Shown here one piece after another: positions 23,881 to 32,895 of a stretch of DNA of 64,000 bases; position 1 is the stretch's first letter; each line of letters starts with the position of its first letter. Under the pieces are notes generated by a model. The model did not search any database. It saw only the letters and a program-made list of their open reading frames with translations, and had not been told where the DNA came from. The position numbers and the translations under genes are program-made. Source of the stretch: Zanthoxylum bungeanum (taxonomy: Eukaryota > Streptophyta > Magnoliopsida > Sapindales > Rutaceae); assembly GCA_019454045.1 (NCBI GenBank), contig SKCR01032773.1, forward strand, positions 186,001 through 250,000. The letters are read 5' to 3'.

Positions 23881-24109
23881 TATACCATAAGATCGTGCGT
23901 TCTGATACCAACTTAAACACATCCCAATATATCTAGGCAAGACCGACAGGAGACGGCATGACCATCCCCTAAGCCTCTGACATAAATATGCAAGACCTGT
24001 GTAACCTATATTAATGCTGTGAACGAACCTGTAAAATATGAATTTATTTCAAAAAATAAATGTGAAACCATGCATAACTTGCTCATTAACACAACATCAT
24101 CAAATATAA
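23881..24109 (-). mobile_element. Gypsy-type LTR end with primer-binding site (fragment)
   Basis: Minus-strand reading gives TTGGGATGTGTTTAAG followed by TTGGTATCAGAACGC (about 23900-23915), an initiator-Met primer site beside an LTR end that resembles GGGATGTGACA at 62745-62755. It is cut at about 24110 by the Athila-2 LTR. Confidence 0.4.
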
Positions 24110-25411
24110 TCAATTCTCATACGCATATTGACACGCTCGAAAAAGTGGTATTTTACTCCCAAATATAAGAGTGTCGAAGTAATAAAATAACCTGGTGAGT
24201 TCGGGGTCGATCCATATATAAGAGATTTAGCAAAATAGAATAATGAACAATGCAGAAATGAAAAGTTTGCTTTGTTGAAGTAGTTGGAGGATTTTAGGTT
24301 GGAATACAATAATGGAAGGAAATGCTGGAGTTAGGGGATCCACTTTTAGTCTTTTAAACATTTAGAAATCTCGCTTTATCATAATTTATAAATTACCATT
24401 TTTACCCACTTAATCTATTACAGGAATTAATTATGCCAATAAAAAGAACCAGTCATAAAAGTGGTAGTCATTTCTGTCAATAATTAGTCCTACCAAGGTA
24501 CTAAGCATGCCAAAAACATAAAACCAGCCATAAAGGCGGTGATACCGTTTGTCTATAACAAGTCCTACCAAGGTACTTAATTATGCCAAAATTGTATAAA
24601 ACCAGACATATAGGTATTGGAAAGATAAAATCAGCCATAAAGGCGGTAGAAAGATAAAATCGGCCATAATGGCGGTAGAAAGATAAAACCGGCCATAAAG
24701 GCGATAGAAAGATAAAACCAGCCATAAAGGCGGTAGAAAGATTGTCAATAATTAATCTAGTATTAAATCAAGTTTTAATCATTAGATTTCAATTTATTTA
24801 TTATAATATAAGCGAGTTTAATCTATGTTTCCATTATAAAAGCTTCACCCTTACCCCAGCATAAAAGAAATGAGCTACTCATTTTGTAATAAAACATACT
24901 CGTACTTTTATTATTGAAATAAAAAGACATTACAAAAACTTTGAGTAAATAAACTAAGAAGACTCTCTCCAAGATTTACAAAGGAATCAGGAAAGAAAGT
25001 ATGAAAATTTCTAATGCCGGACGCTCCTATTTATAGGCAACTTGGCCACCCAGACCAGCGAATGCATGTTGTGGACACGTGTCAGAGAATGGTGAAGCCA
25101 CGTTGGGGACACGTGTCAGAGAATGGTGAAGCCACATTGGGGACACATGTCGCGACGCAAAGGTTCCACGTGTCATGACGTGCTTGCATAATTTCCGTTT
25201 TTTATTATTTTTTTTCACTTCTGATTTGTCCCGTCGAGCTTCCGAGCAGTATTTTTCCTGACAAAAACATAAAATAATACAGTAAAATCACTCAAAGCAT
25301 AACTTTAAAATATTATTTCAAAAATGTGTCAATTTAAGGGGATTAGTGAAACTATAAGTGTAAAATGATTAACTTATCGTCTAATAAATATACACTTTTT
25401 AGTATTCATCA
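24110..25411 (-). repeat. 3' LTR of Athila-2
   Basis: Begins (minus strand) TGATGAATAC at 25411 beside a G-rich polypurine tract and runs to about 24110; the far end is approximate. It has three G-boxes (25076, 25110, 25167), a TATA box TATAAATAG at 25027-25035, an array of ~25-60 bp units with TAAAGGCGGTAGAAAGATAA (24430-24745) and a U5 end near 24120-24200 like that of Athila-1. Two 37-40 bp tandem units containing ACACGTGTCAGAGAATGGTG lie at 25074-25145. Confidence 0.7.
25027..25172 (-). promoter_or_regulatory. Athila-2 LTR promoter: TATA box and G-box repeats
   Basis: TATA box (minus TATAAATAG) at 25027-25035 with CACGTG at 25076-25081, 25110-25115 and 25167-25172, two of them inside a tandem duplication. 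Same arrangement as Athila-1 (G-boxes upstream of TATA). Confidence 0.55.
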
Positions 25412-26190
25412 CACCCCCCCCCCAACCAGCTTATTACTAGTCCTTAGTAATTCAAGCGGAAGAAAAATTATTATCTAAGTCAACAATTGTTTTATTTCTT
25501 TCTGAATGATCAAATAAATGACTTCTCCTATACTTTTTTACCATTCTTCCATATACTCATAAAATAAGGTATTAATCAATATATTGTGCCCACAATATCA
25601 CAGGTATTTATTGAAAAGAGAGTAATATTTTTGTCCTGAAATTATATTAGAGTTTACACATTTTTTGGCAGTGAGAGTTTATTTATAAACATATCTTCAA
25701 TCCATGTATCGAACTTTGGGCCAGTGACTCCCAAACCAGTTCGTTTTAGGGCACTAGGTGTTAAGACACCCCTACAGGCTTAATTGCTCGGATCTCAGAT
25801 AAATAGTGTCTAAAACATATCTTCAATCCGTGTATCGAACTTTAGGCCAGTGACTCTCAAACCAGTTGGTTTTAGGGCACTAAGTGTTAAGACACCCCTA
25901 CGGGCTTAATTGCTCGGATCTCAGATAAACAGTGTCCAAAATATATCTTCAATCCATGTATCAAATTTTGGGCCAGTGACTCCCAAACCAGTTGGTTTTA
26001 GGGCACTAAGTGTTAAGACAACCCTACGGGCTTAATTGCTAGGATCTCAGAGAAACAATGTCTGATTTCCTTAAGCTTTCTTTTTAACCATTGTAACGAG
26101 CTTTGGGCCAGTAATTCCCAAACCAGTTGGCCTTAGGGTACTAAGTGTTAAAACACCCCTTCGGACTTAATTGCTCGGGTTAGAAAGGCT
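25412..26190 (-). repeat. Athila-2 polypurine tract and tandem repeat B, four ~125 bp units
   Basis: The polypurine tract is a run of G on the minus strand (25414-25423) next to the LTR. Repeat units begin at about 25686, 25813, 25938 and 26062, each containing (plus strand) GGGCCAGTGACTCCCAAACC and TTAAGACACCCCTA. The fourth is the most diverged. Homologous to 11046-11280 in Athila-1, which has two units. Confidence 0.88.
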
Positions 26191-26785
26191 ACGAAACGAA
26201 CTTTATTCAAACTTCTCCCTTTTTTTTCTTTTTTTTTCTTTTTTTTTTTGTTTTGCATAATAAAAAATTTCACTGCTTTTATGTGTTACCTCCAACAAAT
26301 TAGAGAACTGAATATTACAGAATTTTCACTTACCACCCATGATCATATGTTACCATATTGTTGATAATATCTGCCAGACGAGCATATAAAGATCAAATTT
26401 AATCAATGTTATGGAGAATTCATAAATTTAAATGATTCAAAAAGAAAGGAACGATAAATAACTTGTTACGAATTATATTGAGATGCGTCTGAGGAGTGAA
26501 AACTCTTTACACAGCCACCTCTAAACAAAAATTCTACTTGGTTTAGAAAACAAATTTGTTGGTAGTTTGTGTATATATATATGGATATATATTTTTACAC
26601 ACAAAATAACAACACAGTAAAAACTAACATCAATGAAACAGACATAAACATGAAAATTATTTATTTCCTAAACTATCCTCTCCTCTTAACCAAAACGAGA
26701 CATTGTCCCCAATGTTTAAAGAAAGAAAGAAAGAGTTTAGAAGATATGACCTGGTTATTATGGAATTAACAGTTATAACTAAAGA
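26191..26785 (-). other. Athila-2 3' untranslated region, single repeat-A unit
   Basis: AT-rich, non-coding. 26390-26560 is one unit of the repeat present three times at 10158-10922. A pyrimidine run of T and C lies at 26218-26250. No gene seen. Confidence 0.65.
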
Positions 26786-27436
26786 TTACAGATTAAGGTC
26801 CATGTTTACTTTGCGCTTTTTACCACGATCGTTATCAGACCAGATCAACTTGGAAAGAATAGGGTCGATTTTTGGTTAATAAGCTAAGAGTTGGTCAATT
26901 AAATCATCAGTTGTTCGTGTAGTTAGGAAGATATCTCTTACCGGTTTTGAAATAAACCAATTCCTTTTGGCATCTTCAAGAAATACAAAAAGAAAATCGA
27001 AAAATCCATTAACATTAAACAGCCCAATAGGTTTTTGGTGAATATTCAAGTTTTCCCATGACGCAGTGAATATTTCTTCCAACGTTCCGAGCCCACCTGG
27101 TAAAGCAATGAAAGCATCAGCATGATTGATCATTTCAGTGAGTCTTTCAGACATACCTGGGACAATACATTCTTCTCCATTTGATTTTACGATGATGTGG
27201 CTTTCTGTTAAAGGTTTTGGGATTATCCTCAAAACTTGACTTCCACATTCTTGTACAGCTTTTGAAATACACCACATCAATCCAAGATTGCCACCGCCAT
27301 ATACTAAGTGCATATTTCTGTTTGCCATAACTCTACCCAATTCTCTTGCCCCCTCAACAAATTCTGGTTTAGTTCCGCAGCTAGTTCCACAAAATACACA
27401 GATATTAGTGAATCGTCGTTTTGAAGTTGTCTCCAT
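26786..27436 (-). pseudogene. LOG-like: LOG-like cytokinin phosphoribohydrolase homologue captured by Athila-2 (core open, late stop)
   Basis: Family role: hydrolyses cytokinin riboside monophosphates to free active cytokinin. From ATG 27436 the frame is open for 186 codons, then a TAA at 26876-26878 and 30 further aligned codons to the family stop at 26786. Motifs: NICVFCGTSCGTKPEF, LVYGGGNLGLM (phosphate-binding), ADAFIALPGGLGTLEE (PGGxGTxxE signature with its Glu), W present before LNIHQKPIGLFNVNG. The Lys that normally follows Arg in the M-x-x-R-K motif upstream of the signature is Leu here (MSERLTEM), and also in copy 1 (MSERLVEM). The lost 30 residues lie outside the Rossmann-like core and so may be dispensable. 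Intronless; preceded by a conserved acceptor-like site at 27501. Whether it is expressed or active is unknown. Confidence 0.9.
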
Positions 27437-27714
27437 TTGTGCTACCTCTCTTAGCTAGATGTGTTGAGGAAAGGGAGATGATGAGCTAAATTTATAGATC
27501 CTGAAAAGGGTGAGTGAGAAATGCACTAATATTTGCAAAATGACAACTATCAGAAAAATAGATCGTGAACAAAAAGGTTAGATACTGTCGGCAAAAAGTA
27601 AAGGAAAACAGTAATTTAAAGTAAAGAAAGTCAATGCAATAATATGTACTGGTAGTTGTGATTGTGGCTCACATCTTCCTCTGGTTTTACGTCCAGTAAC
27701 GGCTTGAACGCCCT
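27437..27714 (-). other. Spacer between ORF X and LOG-like gene, with conserved splice acceptor
   Basis: Minus-strand CTCACCCTTTTCAGG at about 27500-27514 matches 9317-9331 in Athila-1, while the flanking bases are less alike. The ATG is 65 bases downstream. The 5' part is T-rich on the minus strand. Confidence 0.5.
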
Positions 27715-28263
27715 CTATGGGTCGGGGATAGGCTTCCCATCCAATTTTCTTATAAATTGGCAAACAGGGTCTTTTAAAGTCAGATTCATGAGACTGTATG
27801 GTTGTCTTTCCTTATGAAATTGTGTGTGTAATCTGAGAATTTCACGATGAACATATCCACTAGGATGCGTCTCAAGAGTCAATGATATATCATCAAAAGG
27901 CTCCTTACTCAGTCCATCCATAATGAATTGTATTTTATCCTCACGATTATCGGACACCATTCCTAAAGAACGACAACGAGTGTTGCACGTACAGCGTGTA
28001 CACTTATAACAAACACCCATTTGTTTAGCCCTTCATTTTTTAGAATAGGTGTTTTTCCCTGAACCAGGCATGTAAGGAATGAAGGAGTCAGATGACTCAC
28101 CTGCCAAACGAACCCTTGATTCGATTACCCAACGAATATCACTAGGAATACCATGAATCATAAGAATTCTCATTCTTTCTGTGCGGGCTTTGTAAATTTT
28201 TATCAGAACATTTCGGGGAAGTGCAGGAAAATATTTATGGAGGGTTGCGAGAGTTTCTTCCAT
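27715..28263 (-). pseudogene. ORF X, copy 2: unknown Cys-rich protein in env position of Athila-2
   Basis: About 182 codons from ATG 28263 with one in-frame TGA at 28033-28035 (the aligned codon in copy 1 is Arg). Order: basic helical N-terminus (KIYKARTERMRILMIHGIP), SSDSFIPYMPGSGKNTYSKK, then VCYKCTRCTCNTRCRSLGMV with six Cys, then SDNREDKI, ETHPSGYVHREI and a longer tail DPVCQFIRKLDGKPIPDP. Copy 1 has the same tail but in a shifted frame. Different stops in the two copies imply that the ancestor was open. No family recognised. A 3' splice-like TTATTTCAG ends at 28299, 36 bases before the ATG. Confidence 0.7.
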
Positions 28264-29013
28264 GCCTTGGTTTGTAGGGTATCAGTATTTTTAGGAAACT
28301 GAAATAACCGACTTGAGTTACGGAGTACCGTTATCCGTTGCTTTACTGGGGTGTGAGATAAAATAAAAGAACAAGAACACTGCAAAACTAAGAAAAATGG
28401 AAATTACAAAAATATTAAACAGCACATGAAAGAAACTACATCAATCAAGGTATACTGGGTTTAACAGGAAAAAAGTTTCTTGAAATTTTGAGTACTCCAA
28501 AAAGGGTTTCAGACGCTGTCCATTTACTTTAAATACATCACCGTCCATAGGATTCTCAATGTTAATAGCCACGTATGGGTAAACGTGTTTCATAATAAAT
28601 GGACCACTCTATTTGGATTTTAACTTTCCAGGAAATAAATGAAGACGAGAATTATAAAGCAAAACCTTTTGACCAACTTCAAATATTTTTCGTGAAATTC
28701 GACTATCATGAAAGGCTTTAGTTTTAGCTTTAAGAATTTTCGTATTCTCATATGAATCATTCCTTAACTCTTCAAGTTCATTTAGTTGCAATTTACGTTC
28801 ATGACCAGAATTTTCAAGGTTTGAATTAAATGCTTTAATAGCCCTAAATTCTTTATGCTCAAGTTCTACAGGCAAATGACAAGGTTTTCCATAAACTAGA
28901 CGATATGGAGACATACCCAAGGATGTTTTGAAAGCTGTTCCATATGCCCAGAGTGCATCAGTTAGTCGAAGAGACCAATCTTTGCTATTTTGGTTAACCG
29001 TTTTTTCTAGAAT
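28264..29013 (-). pseudogene. Athila-2 integrase C-terminal region and spacer
   Basis: Contains the open stretch 28609-28920 with [20 protein letters not shown], the core end of Athila integrases, then broken frames carrying the C-terminal domain to about 28450 (motif VNGQRLKPFL). Between 28920 and 29013 the reading shifts frame. 28264-28440 is a non-coding spacer before ORF X. Confidence 0.8.
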
Positions 29014-29652
29014 TTATTTAATTTCCCTATTTGTTAATTCTACTTGTCCGTTTGTCTGGAGGTGATAAGAGGTGAAAACTTTGTGTGTAACTCCATACTT
29101 TTTCATTAAGGATTCAAAGGGTCTATTACAAAAGTGTTTACCTCCATCACTTATGATGGTCCGAGGAATTCCAAATCGAGTCAACAAGTTTTCTTTTAAA
29201 AATTTGATCACAGTTGTGTGATCATTATTTTGACAAAAAATTTCCTCGACCCATTTTGAAACATAGTCGACTGCAACTAAAATATATAAGAATCCAAATG
29301 ATGTTGGAAATGGGCCCATGAAATCTATCTCCCAACAATCAAAGATTTCGATGACAAGGATGGGATTTAAAGGCATCATGTTTCTTTTTGAAATAGATCC
29401 CAACTTTTGACAATTTTCGCAAGTTTTGCAGAAAGTGTATGTATCTTTAAAAATAGTGGGCCAATAAAATCCACATTGCAAGATTTTTACAGCGGTTTTC
29501 TTATATGAGAAATGACCTCCACATGCTTCTAAATGACAGAATTGAATAACACCACTTATCTCACTGTCAGGAATGCATCGTCTAGAAATCTGATCGGGGC
29601 AGCATTTAAACAGATAAGGATCATCCCAGTAGAATCTTTTGACTTCGGTCAA
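29014..29652 (-). CDS. Athila-2 integrase N-terminal and catalytic domains
   Basis: Ty3/gypsy integrase inserts element DNA into the genome. In this 212-residue open stretch the zinc-binding HHCC module is complete (H..H in [11 protein letters not shown] in CKTCENC), and all three catalytic acids can be seen: Asp in EIDFMGPFP, Asp in IISDGGKHF, Glu in [11 protein letters not shown]. Sequence character ([37 protein letters not shown]) is that of the Athila lineage. The stretch overlaps the end of the RNase H frame by 4 bases, so the polyprotein is frame-shifted between the two. Confidence 0.92.
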   Translation of the reverse strand: MTEVKRFYWDDPYLFKCCPDQISRRCIPDSEISGVIQFCHLEACGGHFSYKKTAVKILQCGFYWPTIFKDTYTFCKTCENCQKLGSISKRNMMPLNPILVIEIFDCWEIDFMGPFPTSFGFLYILVAVDYVSKWVEEIFCQNNDHTTVIKFLKENLLTRFGIPRTIISDGGKHFCNRPFESLMKKYGVTHKVFTSYHLQTNGQVELTNREIK

Positions 29653-30215
29653 AAATTTTCTCTTATCTTGTTGGCTCCAAATGGGGGTATCTTTCCTGTT
29701 GCAAGAAAATTGACAATATTAGCATACCAAGGCATTAAGTTTACCGAAAATAAAAATTCATCAAGAAAAAAATCATTGATGGGAGTGGTATCGATTAGTG
29801 ACTCATTTGTGAGTCTCGATAAGTGATATGCAACCACGTTCTTTGCCCTTTTTTTGTCTTTGATTGTGAGATTGAATTCTTGAAGCAACAAAATCCATTG
29901 TATTAATCTTGGCTTGGCATCCTGTTTAAACATCAAATATCTAACAACAGCATGATCAGAGTACACAAAAGTTGAAGAACCGATTAAATATGATCGAAAT
30001 TTATCCAATGCAAATATTACAGCAAGTAGTTCTTTTTCTGTGGTAGTGTAATTCATTTGCGCACTGTTTAATATTCTACTAGCGCAATATATCACATGCG
30101 GCTTACCTTCCTTTCTCTGCCTTAGAACTGCACAAACTGCATAAACACTAACATCACACATTAGCTCAAAGGGCAATGACCAATCAAGGGATTGCATAAT
30201 ATGAGGAGAAGTCAA
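29649..30215 (-). CDS. Athila-2 RNase H domain
   Basis: Degrades the RNA strand of the reverse-transcription hybrid. Reads [20 protein letters not shown] (normally CDASDYAVGAVLGQ; the second acidic residue is changed to Val), [30 protein letters not shown] and the connection AYHLSRL. The 188-codon stretch is open but begins inside the pol frame. Typical gypsy order RT-RH-IN. The Asp-to-Val change suggests that the enzyme is impaired. Confidence 0.9.
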   Translation of the reverse strand: MTSPHIMQSLDWSLPFELMCDVSVYAVCAVLRQRKEGKPHVIYCASRILNSAQMNYTTTEKELLAVIFALDKFRSYLIGSSTFVYSDHAVVRYLMFKQDAKPRLIQWILLLQEFNLTIKDKKRAKNVVAYHLSRLTNESLIDTTPINDFFLDEFLFSVNLMPWYANIVNFLATGKIPPFGANKIRENF

Positions 30216-31369
30216 AAGACTGATAATTTTTTTGAATGATTTTTGACATTATTCTGTCCATTCAAATGTTGCATCTTTTAATAGGAGGTTACATAAGGGT
30301 CTGGATATGGTACTAAAGTCTTTAATGAACCTCCTATAAAATCTTGTATGTCCTAAAAAAGAACGAATGTCCCTAACTGTTTTGGTGATGGTAATTTAGA
30401 AATGACCTCTATTTTTACTTTGTCAACCTCAATACCTTTAGACGACACAACGTGTCCTAAAACAATTGCTGAATCAGTCATGAATTGGCATTTTTCCCAA
30501 TTTAACACAAGTCATTTTGCTTCACATCTTTTCAAAACATTTTCCAGATTAGTCAAGCAATTATCAAATGAATTTCCAAAGACAGTTATATCATCCATAA
30601 AGACCTCCAAACAGTGTTCAACCATGTCACTAAATATGCTCAACATGCATCGTTGGAATGTTACAGGTGCACTACAAAGTCCAAAGAAAATTTTCCTAAA
30701 TGCAAATATTCCAAAGGGGCGTGTGAATGTGGTCTTTTCCTGGTCTTCTAAAGCAATGGGAATCTGATAATAACCCAAGTAACCATCAAGAAAATAATAA
30801 TAAGGGTGTCCAGCTACTCTTTCTAAAATTTGGTCAAGAAATGGCAAAGGGAAATGATCTTTTCTAGTTGCGTCATTCAATTTTCTATAATCAATGCACA
30901 TACGCCAACTAGATGAAATGTGAGTTGAGATTAATTCCCCTTTATCATTTTTTACAACAGTGATTCCAGACTTTTTAGGTACAACCTGTGTAGGACTTAC
31001 CCACTTACTATCAGAAATATGATAGATAATGCATGCATCAAGAAGTTTAAGGACCTCAGTTTTTACTACTTCTTTCATGTGAGGGTTTAATCTTCTTTGG
31101 AGTTGACGATATGTCCTAGCATTATCTTCTAGATGTATTCGGTGTGTGCAGATTAATGGATTAATACCTTTTATGTCTTTTAAAGTCCATCCAATTGCCA
31201 GTTTATGTTCTTTCAACACATTTAAAAGTTTACCTTCTTGATCGCTTGTGAGAGAAGAAGAAATTACCACAGGGTAAGTTTGATTATCTTCTAGAAATGC
31301 ATATTTCAGTCCTTCTGGCAAAGCTTTTAACTCCAAATTGGGTGCTTCTTCATGTTTTTCTTCTTCCAA
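30216..31369 (-). pseudogene. Athila-2 reverse transcriptase
   Basis: The open stretch 30512-31369 covers RT fingers and palm: SKWVSPTQVVPKKSGITVV, WRMCIDYRKLNDATRKDHFP, GYYQIPIALEDQEKTTFTRP, PFGIFAFRKIFFGLCSAPVT and the catalytic box VFMDDITVFG. After 30512 a TGA and shifted frames carry the thumb (GHVVSSKGIEVDK) to 30215. The D-D pair of the active site is intact. Belongs to the Athila lineage by its flanking motifs. Confidence 0.9.
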
Positions 31370-31783
31370 TGTTCACAGTTCTTCCAAATTTTTAATCTTT
31401 CCATCGTCTTTCAATACCTGAATATAGTCAAGTACAAAATCATTAGTAATATCTGAATCTATTTACGCACTTGACTCAACATAATTAGCAGTAAAAAAAT
31501 TCCATGGGATCAGATAAATTCCCCTGAATATGCTCATCCATAATATGTTCAATTGATTCTGCGCTTTCGTTTTCATTATCTTCATCATATGGCTGTTTGC
31601 ACATGTTAAAAATATTTAACTCTAATTTCATGTTGCCAAAAGAAAGATTCATAATTCAATTCCTGTAATTTATTAAAGCGTTAGCTGTCGCTAAAAATGG
31701 TCGACCAATTATTACAGGGATTGGCTTAAAACTGCCTGCCACAGGTTGTGTTTCTAAAATAATAAGTTTATTATTATTAATTA
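31370..31783 (-). pseudogene. Athila-2 protease end / gag-pol junction (5'-truncated)
   Basis: Minus-strand pieces read VAGSFKPIPVIIGRPFLATA, the C-terminal flap-side motif of gypsy aspartic proteases ((I/L)GRPFL.T). Frames are interrupted. The element stops at about 31783 where the truncated LTR of copia E begins, so gag, leader and 5' LTR are missing. Confidence 0.75.
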
Positions 31784-32879
31784 ATTGGATTTGTTAACTT
31801 AAAGGTTATTATTATTAATTAATTAGATTAATTGACCAAATGACCAAAATACCCTTCTTTCTCTCCCTAAGTCGGTTTGGCCTTGATATTTAAAGATGAA
31901 AATTTTATTTTCTCATTTCACAAGAATCCATGGCCGAACCTAACTCCAAAAAAAGGCCCCAAAATTTTCTTGAAGATACAAGGAAGAAAGTGAAGAAATT
32001 CAAGAAAACGTTTAAGGAAATTACAAGATTTGGAGGTAATCTTAAACTTAGAAAGCTTGTTTCTTGTTCTTGAATATCTAGAATAGTTCTAGGATTTCTT
32101 CATTTCTTAGATTTTGGGGCTTTTTGATTTGGAGGATGGATTCGGAGGCTAGATGCATATGTGAAGTTAGATTGGATAATATTATTGTAATATTAGTTCA
32201 ATTTTATCATTTGATGACTTGTTGCCATTCTAGAGTGTTATGATCACTCTTGTAACTCCTAGAATTGTTCTTGAGTTCTTCATTTGTGGTGACTTTGGTT
32301 GGTGTAATTATTAATATTATTAATGTTGAGAAAATTTGGATTTAAAGCATGAAAAATGATATTTTTGGTTACCAAATCAAATCTGGAATTTTTGTGATTT
32401 TTGTGATGCAAAGTATGTTTTATAAATATATTGGATGTATTTTGGGCATTGGAACAATTGCCGGAAATTATTTCAGAGTTGAAATATGCGAAAATGGTAA
32501 AAAATGACGTTACCGGGTGAGTTTTGGGCTTACCGGGTGTCCACTATCCAAACAGTGAATTGGTCACTATTCGGGCAGCCCATGAACTTCCCAAGCACTA
32601 TTGGAGTTGACATGGGTAGCCCCCATGTGTGTTGGTTGGTCGGTTCAGACAAAAACATGTTTTATGCCATTTTACGGAAAAACATTTTCATAAAAGTTTC
32701 GTAGTGTTTCTAACTTAATTATGTCGTTATTTGATATCAAATAAATATGTTTAGGTGAAATATGAATGAATTATATATATTTGATATTGAATAATTTATT
32801 TGGTAACTTTAAAAGTTTTTAAAATTACGATTTCGCCCGAACCGCAAGCTTCCACTGCGCCCGCGCTAAAACCCCAACA
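31783..32879 (+). repeat. 5'-truncated 5' LTR of copia E
   Basis: From AATTGGATTTGTTAACTTAAAG this matches 38578-38898 continued at 50629-51371, but the first ~1.4 kb of the LTR is absent. Ends CCCCAACA at 32879, followed by the primer site. The breakpoint lies in a TTATTATTATTAATTAATT tract that occurs on both sides. Confidence 0.85.
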
Positions 32880-32883
32880 AAAA

Positions 32884-32895
32884 TGGTATCAGAGC
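32884..32895 (+). other. Primer-binding site, copia E
   Basis: TGGTATCAGAGC, complementary to the 3' end of initiator-Met tRNA, four bases after the LTR. Confidence 0.9.
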
